Below are positions 59,437-64,000 of a DNA stretch of 64,000 bases, piece after piece. Under the pieces are notes generated by a model, which made no database searches, was not told where the DNA came from, and saw nothing but the letters and a program-made list of their open reading frames with translations. The translations under genes were made by a program, and so were the position numbers. Within the stretch, counting starts at the first letter, position 1; every line of letters starts with the position of its first letter. The stretch is from Gammaproteobacteria bacterium UBA2675 (GTDB taxonomy: Bacteria; Pseudomonadota; Gammaproteobacteria; Pseudomonadales; Pseudohongiellaceae), in NCBI GenBank assembly GCA_002354805.1, contig DEMH01000014.1:1-64000 (forward strand), read 5' to 3'.

Positions 59437-60431
59437 AACGTGTCTGCATGCTGGCCCTGCCCGAGGCTCTGGCCTCCAGCGTATCCATACCACTGGAGAT
59501 GATGAGTGCTGCCGACACGATTCACGGACTGCGGCAACACCGACGCCAGCGACAGCTGCAACTGGATATTGTTGCCGAGCACATAGAACCATTGCCCATG
59601 ACCGCCGGCATCTCGCTGACGCCGACCACCTCTCTTGACCAGGTAGCGGAAAGCAGTCTGGTTTTCATTCCCGCGCTGTGGGGCAATCCGCGCGCGGCAG
59701 TGCGGCGCCATGCACGGATGGTTGACTGGCTGCAGCAGCAATATCAGCAAGGTGCCACCTTCTGCAGCGTCGGCACAGGCAGTTACTTCCTGGCAGAGGC
59801 GGGACTGCTGGACGATCGCACGGCGACGACTCATTGGCGCTACTTTGACGATTTTTCCAGAGAGTATCCGCGCGTTAATCTCCAGAGAAAACGCTTTATC
59901 ACACACCAGGACAGGCTGTATTGCACGGGCAGCGTCAACGCCGTGCGCGATGTCATGCTGCATTTTGTCGAAGTACTGTTTGATGCGCAGATCGCGGACG
60001 AAGTGGCACGCCATTTCACGCACGAGCTCAAGCGCTCATTCGAAGCTCTTTTGCTGGCGACTGATCAAAAAAACAGCCATCACGATGAGCAGATCATCAA
60101 GGTTCAGGAGTGGCTGCAGAAACACTATACGGAAACGATCAACCTCACCGAGGTGGCACAACGCTTCGGCCTGAACAGTCGCACGTTTAATCGTCGCTTT
60201 CGGCTGGCGGCCGGCAAGACGCCCATGCAGTATCTGCAGGAAGTTCGCGTTGACCAGGCACGCGAGCTGCTCAAACAGAGCAACCTCAGCATTGCGGAAA
60301 TCGCCTTTGCTGTCGCTTACCAGGACGTCAGTTATTTCACGGGGCTTTTCAAGCGCCTGCAGGGGGTAACCCCTAATGCTTACCGACGACTGGTCCGCAA
60401 CAAGGTGTTCAACGTGCATCAGGAAGGGTGA
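59433..60431 (+). CDS. GlxA-family AraC-type transcriptional regulator
   Basis: This 332-residue regulator has an N-terminal DJ-1/PfpI-like (glutamine-amidotransferase-fold) domain (about 1-195) and a C-terminal AraC helix-turn-helix pair (about 225-325; NLTEVAQRFGLNSRTFNRRFRLAAGKTPMQYLQ and AYQDVSYFTGLFKRLQGVTPNAYRR). The position of the catalytic Cys in the elbow is G114 (SVGTGSYFLAEAGLL), so it should sense a ligand rather than catalyse. It overlaps greB by 4 bp. Target genes are unknown. Confidence 0.88.
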   Translation: MKRVCMLALPEALASSVSIPLEMMSAADTIHGLRQHRRQRQLQLDIVAEHIEPLPMTAGISLTPTTSLDQVAESSLVFIPALWGNPRAAVRRHARMVDWLQQQYQQGATFCSVGTGSYFLAEAGLLDDRTATTHWRYFDDFSREYPRVNLQRKRFITHQDRLYCTGSVNAVRDVMLHFVEVLFDAQIADEVARHFTHELKRSFEALLLATDQKNSHHDEQIIKVQEWLQKHYTETINLTEVAQRFGLNSRTFNRRFRLAAGKTPMQYLQEVRVDQARELLKQSNLSIAEIAFAVAYQDVSYFTGLFKRLQGVTPNAYRRLVRNKVFNVHQEG

Positions 60432-60463
60432 CAGCCCGCGCTAGCGGGGTGTCTGATATTTTT
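60431..60463 (+). terminator. Intrinsic terminator of the serA-serC-greB-glxA group
   Basis: CCCGC (60435-60439), a GCTA loop and GCGGG (60444-60448), extended by ACA/TGT with one mismatch, form a hairpin that begins at the stop codon of the AraC-type gene. ATTTTTCTTT follows at about 60458. It overlaps the 3' end of the convergent DUF1244 gene. Confidence 0.5.
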
Positions 60464-60704
60464 CTTTCCATTCAGCGTAGGGCATGCCATAGACCCGTTC
60501 CCTTGCCTGCTCGTAATCCATGGCAACTCCCCGCTCCTGCGCTTCAGCGGCATACCATTTGGCAAGACAATTACGACAGAATCCAGCCAGCTCCATCAGA
60601 TCAATGTTCTGCACCTGTTTGTTTTCATCCAGGTGTCTCAGCAGTCGCCGGAATGCGGCTGCCTCAAGCTCTGTTCGCAGCACGTCGTTTTTTGCATCAG
60701 ACAT
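60441..60704 (-). CDS. DUF1244 family protein
   Basis: This 87-residue helical protein of the DUF1244 family has unknown function. DLMELAGFCRNCLAKWYAAEAQERG, with its FCRNC cysteine pair, and the C-terminal VYGMPYAEWKEKYQTP are diagnostic. It is convergent with the AraC-type gene, only 9 bp apart. The 164-bp gap to hpf holds no further feature that I can support. Confidence 0.88.
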   Translation of the reverse strand: MSDAKNDVLRTELEAAAFRRLLRHLDENKQVQNIDLMELAGFCRNCLAKWYAAEAQERGVAMDYEQARERVYGMPYAEWKEKYQTPR

Positions 60705-60868
60705 AAAACACTAACCTCAACTATTTATGAATTGTTGAAAGTGTAACTTGAAAGGAGCTTGCGAGCGAAGTTCGGTGGAGGATTCTGAGATTGAAATGTC
60801 CTGGTTTCTGTCAGGAGAGGCCCGCCGCAGCAGACCTCCCCCTTCACATTGACGATCGACCGTGGTCG

Positions 60869-61285
60869 TTAGCCGGTAGCGCTGGTGTATTCAGGCTCTT
60901 CGTCATCGGCCAGATCGCCCATGCCGTCATCAACGGCTTCCGGCATCTTGTGGATGGCTTCTTTGCGGTGTTTTTTGTCGACAGACTTCAACTGGCGCTC
61001 GGCGGCGTTAAACGCATCGCGAATCGCCACATAGAGATCTTCGTGTGCGTGATTGTCATGCTGCTCCTGCGTAACAACCACAGGCTTGTTCGGGGTGTGT
61101 AACTCAAGGGTCACGGAGTAGACTTTACCCTTGTGGTGATTGTTGTGGGGCGAATCAAGAACCACACGACCACCTATGATGTCACTGCAGAAGCGACGCA
61201 ATTTATCGATTCGCTTGTTAACGGCGTCAACAATAGCTTCTGTTTGTTCGAGATTGTGAAACACTACCTGAAATTCATTGGACAT
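60869..61285 (-). CDS. Ribosome hibernation factor, HPF/RaiA family
   Basis: This protein binds the 30S subunit and silences ribosomes under stress. The 138-residue protein has the beta-alpha-beta-beta-beta-alpha HPF domain: QVVFHNLEQTEAIVDAVNKRIDKLRRF, then VTLELHTPNKPVVV and DLYVAIRDAFNAAERQLKS, with a short acidic tail (DDEEPEYTSATG). It is longer than E. coli HPF (95) but lacks the second domain of long HPF. ATG 61285 lies ten bases after AGGAG; a GTG at 61291 is four bases from it. Confidence 0.85.
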   Translation of the reverse strand: MSNEFQVVFHNLEQTEAIVDAVNKRIDKLRRFCSDIIGGRVVLDSPHNNHHKGKVYSVTLELHTPNKPVVVTQEQHDNHAHEDLYVAIRDAFNAAERQLKSVDKKHRKEAIHKMPEAVDDGMGDLADDEEPEYTSATG

Positions 61286-61386
61286 AATCACTTGTCTCCT
61301 GATTTAACGGTGATCACTTTTCTATTTTTTTGGTCACTTTATAGGTCAACTCCTCCTCGGCTGTATCAGCCAGTTTGCAGACGTGA

Positions 61387-62445
61387 TCAGAAACTGTCGG
61401 CCAGTCTGGCAACCGCCAGCGCGTAATTGTTGGCGCAGTTGTAGCTGAGCAGTGCGCGAAAGTTCTGGTAAGTCAAAAATGCAGGTCCGTCGGCGCCGTC
61501 CGGCAGCACAATTGACGCTTCGATGTCTGAAGTCGGTAAGTCGCTGCCATCAGCCTGGCGCACGCCCTCGAGCTGCCACTCGTCCACCGGGCGCTGCACA
61601 GTATGGCGACGCAGCACACTGCATGAGTAGCTGACATTCTCCTGGCTCCACTGCGAGGCGCGATCGTGGTAGTCGGCAGGCAGTGTGACTTGCCGTCCCC
61701 AGCGTTCACCAGACTGCCAGCCGGCATTACGCAGGTAGTTGGCAATCGACGCAAAGACATCAGCCTCGGTCGTCCAGATGTCGACCCGGCCGTCACCGTC
61801 AAAATCTACCGCGTGATTGATGAAGCTGGAGGGCATGAACTGGCTTTGACCCATGGCGCCAGCCCAGGAGCCTTTCATGTTCGGATGGTCGATATGACCC
61901 TCCTGAAGAATGCGCAGTGCGGACAGCAGCTCACCCCGAAAGTAGGCAGCGCGGCGTGGGTCGTAGGCGAGCGTGGCCAGGGCACGAATCACGTCTGTGC
62001 CACCTGTGAAATTGCCGTAATTGGTTTCGATACCCCATATGGCGACGATGAAGCGGGCCGGCACACCATATTCGGCAGCTACCTGATTAAGTACATCGCG
62101 GTGCTGCGCCATGCGCGTCCTGCCCGTCTGGATGCGCCAGTCGGTGACACGCTTGTCCAGATACTGAGCCAGCGTTTCGACAAATTCGGCCTGATTACGG
62201 TCGTTGCTTACGACCTGGGGGATGGGCGCCAACCCTGTCAGCGCCTGATCGATGATATTTTCGGAGATGCCGGCTTCTCTCGCTTCGGCGATTAGCTGCT
62301 GCAGCCACTGTTGAAACTCGGGATCAGGAGCAGCGACTTCACTGTCTGACTGGGCACTAACTTTCCATCCAGCGAATGACAGGACCACCATCGTCACACA
62401 TGCCATCCGGGTCAAACCAAACCACAATCGAGTCATCAAACACAT
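61387..62445 (-). CDS. mltB: Membrane-bound lytic murein transglycosylase B
   Basis: MltB cleaves peptidoglycan glycan strands, forming 1,6-anhydro-MurNAc ends. The 352-residue protein has a signal peptide (ACVTMVVLSFAGWKVSA-Q) without a clear lipobox, so it may be the soluble Slt-B type. The catalytic glutamate is E140 in FIVAIWGIETNYGNFTGG, and GSWAGAMGQSQFMPSSFINHAVDFDGDGRVDIW and an SLT-like C-terminal part follow. In Pseudomonas a homologue sits between rodA and rlpA; here it is about 12 kb away from rlpA. Confidence 0.92.
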   Translation of the reverse strand: MCLMTRLWFGLTRMACVTMVVLSFAGWKVSAQSDSEVAAPDPEFQQWLQQLIAEAREAGISENIIDQALTGLAPIPQVVSNDRNQAEFVETLAQYLDKRVTDWRIQTGRTRMAQHRDVLNQVAAEYGVPARFIVAIWGIETNYGNFTGGTDVIRALATLAYDPRRAAYFRGELLSALRILQEGHIDHPNMKGSWAGAMGQSQFMPSSFINHAVDFDGDGRVDIWTTEADVFASIANYLRNAGWQSGERWGRQVTLPADYHDRASQWSQENVSYSCSVLRRHTVQRPVDEWQLEGVRQADGSDLPTSDIEASIVLPDGADGPAFLTYQNFRALLSYNCANNYALAVARLADSF

Positions 62446-62465
62446 ACTCCCATGATAATTTCAGC

Positions 62466-63068
62466 CTACTCCTTAAATTCAGTTTTGTCTAACAGATGCG
62501 CGTCGATTGTCTCGTGATAGCACCAGTGCCAGGGCTCGTAACAGATCATTCCGGTCCCTCCCTCAGGATAGGACAACAAAAATCCGTAATCCTCCGCATT
62601 GGCCATTAACCAGGCGTAAGCAGCTGTACCATCGAACTCTGTCTCCAGTGGTTTGCTGCCCGGTGTGCCGATGTCAATGGCACGCCCGGTGTGGTGCTCG
62701 CTGAAACCGGGGGCCGCCGTGTAGGCAAGGACATCTTCAAGCGTTCGGCCAGTGGCAAGCTTGCGTTTAATCAGGTCTGCCTGATAAGCCACACTGCGAA
62801 ATGCCGAGATCAATTGCAGGGTAATGCCGTCACGCGCAGCCGCTGCCTGCATGGCCAGCCAGGCCTGCAAGGCCGCTGGCGTCAACTGCACGGGACGCTG
62901 GAACATGTCATGACCCGCATCAACCAGCCGATCCGGCTCGGGATGAAACGGCAAGCCCGAAGTAGTGGGGTAATCGGCCGGTATCCCCAGTCGGGCAAAC
63001 AAGGGCTGTAGTTCGTCAATTGACGAGACTGGTGTCTTAAATGCCATATTGTTTGACTGTAACGACAT
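62466..63068 (-). CDS. VanY/LAS-family D-alanyl-D-alanine carboxypeptidase-like peptidase
   Basis: This zinc peptidase of the LAS (M15B, VanY-like) family has 200 residues from ATG 63068, or 193 from ATG 63047. Neither start has a good ribosome-binding site. The metal motif is SEHHTGRAIDIG (SxHxxGxAxD) near residue 140, with the last ligand in YEPWHWCYH. No signal peptide is evident, so it may act on internalised muropeptides in the cytoplasm. mltB follows after 20 bp, giving a small murein-turnover pair. Confidence 0.87.
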   Translation of the reverse strand: MSLQSNNMAFKTPVSSIDELQPLFARLGIPADYPTTSGLPFHPEPDRLVDAGHDMFQRPVQLTPAALQAWLAMQAAAARDGITLQLISAFRSVAYQADLIKRKLATGRTLEDVLAYTAAPGFSEHHTGRAIDIGTPGSKPLETEFDGTAAYAWLMANAEDYGFLLSYPEGGTGMICYEPWHWCYHETIDAHLLDKTEFKE

Positions 63069-63152
63069 AATAATACAAAGGGTGTTTAGCTATATTACTC
63101 ATATCGTAGCAGTCGTTGCACTGGCCGTCATAGCGTCAAGGAGAATTATCGG

Positions 63153-64000
63153 ATGACAGCACTTCCCGTGATTATTGGCTTCGGCGGGATCAACCCGGCA
63201 GGCCGCAGTTCCTCACATCATGGGTACCGCCGCTTGGTAATGGATCAGCTGGACGCGCAGGACGCGATGCAGACCAGAGCCAGCCTGGCCAGCCTCATGG
63301 GCTTGCTGCAATGGCGCGAAGGCCGCTGGTTCAATCCGCTTAATAACAAAGCCGTCGAGCTAGAACCCTACCTGAAGGGCATTGATGAGCAGCTCAGGCA
63401 CGGCACGCTGATCCGAAAACTTGAAAACAATCTGTTTGATCCTGCTCGCCTGCCCTACCACAAAAAGGCTGTACTGAACGCCAGCGACAACAGCCCAATC
63501 CGATTCCGTATGCGGCGCCAGCACTTGCCAGATCGCATACCAATGGACTGGCTGCTGAGTGATGCCGGCAATGGACAGGTAGATGTCGAAATCCCCACAT
63601 CGCTGGAGATCATGACCGAAAACACGCGCAAATCTGCGGTCAACTCTGCAGGCCAGCTGCCCAGCGGATTTGATCCGCGGGCCCTCTATCAGTCGCGCAA
63701 TCATCCACGCGGTTTGCAGATGACGGTGTTTGGCGCCAGTGATGCGATACAGTCACTGGGTGTGGACTGGCAGACTGTACTCCAGCATGTATCAGCCGAT
63801 CAGATCAGTGTTTACGCCGGCAGCAGCATGAGCCAGCTCGACTATGACGGTAATGGCGGATTGCTGCAGGCACGTCTGCTTGGCAAAAAAGTCAGTTCCA
63901 AGCAACTGGCCCTGGGTTTTGCTGAAATGCCAGCTGACTTTATCAATGCCTACGTACTGGGCAATTTAGGGACAACCGGCACTAACGCTGCAGCATGCGC
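63153..64000 (+). CDS. fabY: Beta-ketoacyl-[ACP] synthase FabY (5' part, cut by the window edge)
   Basis: FabY is the condensing enzyme that starts fatty acid synthesis from acetyl-CoA and malonyl-ACP in Pseudomonas and relatives. ATG 63153 follows AAGGAG by eight bases. The 282 visible residues begin LPVIIGFGGINPAGRSS and include SAGQLPSGFDPRALYQSRNHPRGLQM and MPADFINAYVLGNLG, as I recall of P. aeruginosa FabY. The last visible codon is C282 in NAAAC, the expected nucleophile. The complete protein should be about 630 residues. It is divergent from the VanY-like gene. Confidence 0.9.
   Translation, partial: MTALPVIIGFGGINPAGRSSSHHGYRRLVMDQLDAQDAMQTRASLASLMGLLQWREGRWFNPLNNKAVELEPYLKGIDEQLRHGTLIRKLENNLFDPARLPYHKKAVLNASDNSPIRFRMRRQHLPDRIPMDWLLSDAGNGQVDVEIPTSLEIMTENTRKSAVNSAGQLPSGFDPRALYQSRNHPRGLQMTVFGASDAIQSLGVDWQTVLQHVSADQISVYAGSSMSQLDYDGNGGLLQARLLGKKVSSKQLALGFAEMPADFINAYVLGNLGTTGTNAAAC

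Noticed and set aside
61297..61350. A/T-rich tract with a GTGATCAC palindrome ahead of hpf as a terminator of mltB
   Set aside because: The possible stem has mismatches and the T-run is on the wrong side for the minus strand; at most it is part of the hpf promoter.
1..64000. tRNA genes, CRISPR arrays, insertion sequences, prophage or defence systems
   Set aside because: I looked for cloverleaf-like and repeat-spacer patterns, transposase or integrase motifs and known defence domains and saw none. A tRNA scan would be needed to be certain.

Overview
The window is chromosomal DNA from a gammaproteobacterium. The gene content and order recall the Pseudomonas/Cellvibrio side of the class: msrPQ-pssA-ilv, clpB-pgeF-rluD/bamD, a thiO-fimT-pilVWX block, DUF1820/miaB-ybeZYX-leuS-lptE-holA, and proA-nadD-rsfS-rlmH-mrdA-rlpA-dacA-ybeD-lipB. 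Base composition is moderately GC-rich and looks even throughout. A fabY-type ketosynthase at the right edge, a TSUP carrier, an NSS transporter and an ectoine-type aspartokinase would fit a marine or saline lifestyle, but the genus cannot be fixed from sequence alone. I see no tRNA, rRNA body, CRISPR array, transposase, integrase or phage gene.

Layout. 1-250: two tandem leftward promoters, probably those of an rRNA operon lying just outside. 251-7776: MsrPQ methionine sulfoxide repair, PssA phospholipid synthesis, and branched-chain amino acid synthesis (IlvY/IlvC, IlvIH). 7777-8142: a gene-free, structured leader ahead of ilvIH. 8143-16095: ClpB, PgeF, RluD, BamD, GmhA and NadE. 16117-19422: ThiO and a rearranged type IV minor-pilin block. 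19569-24448: TSUP carrier, a PhoPQ-like two-component system with a PepSY protein, a glycine-zipper protein, a membrane-tethered cold-shock-domain protein and SlyX. 24682-29461: fatty acid desaturase, TlpA-like thioredoxin, SrkA kinase, an aminotransferase and a His-rich secreted protein. 29543-38280: the DUF1820/miaB/ybeZYX/leuS/lptE/holA backbone, without lnt at its usual place.

38395-46267 looks like an accessory insertion in that backbone. It holds a membrane-anchored class III nucleotidyl cyclase facing a methyltransferase plus GNAT-like pair, an ectoine-type aspartokinase coupled to a class V aminotransferase, an NSS transporter and a two-domain cyclophilin. 46285-54249 resumes the conserved envelope/lipoate/NAD/proline block, but rodA, mltB and lipA are absent from their usual places. 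54300-60704: a DUF523-DUF1722 protein, GIY-YIG and metallo-beta-lactamase-fold proteins, then serA-serC-greB-glxA. 60869-64000: a ribosome hibernation factor, MltB, a VanY-like peptidase and the 5' end of fabY.

The most system-like unknown is the 38395-41078 cassette. A six-TM cyclase and a two-gene operon of small-molecule-modifying enzymes diverge from promoters whose -35 boxes abut. I propose it as a candidate signal-synthesis/cyclic-nucleotide receptor pair; this is inference. Statements about gene order in Pseudomonas aeruginosa PAO1 or E. coli come from memory, not from a search.
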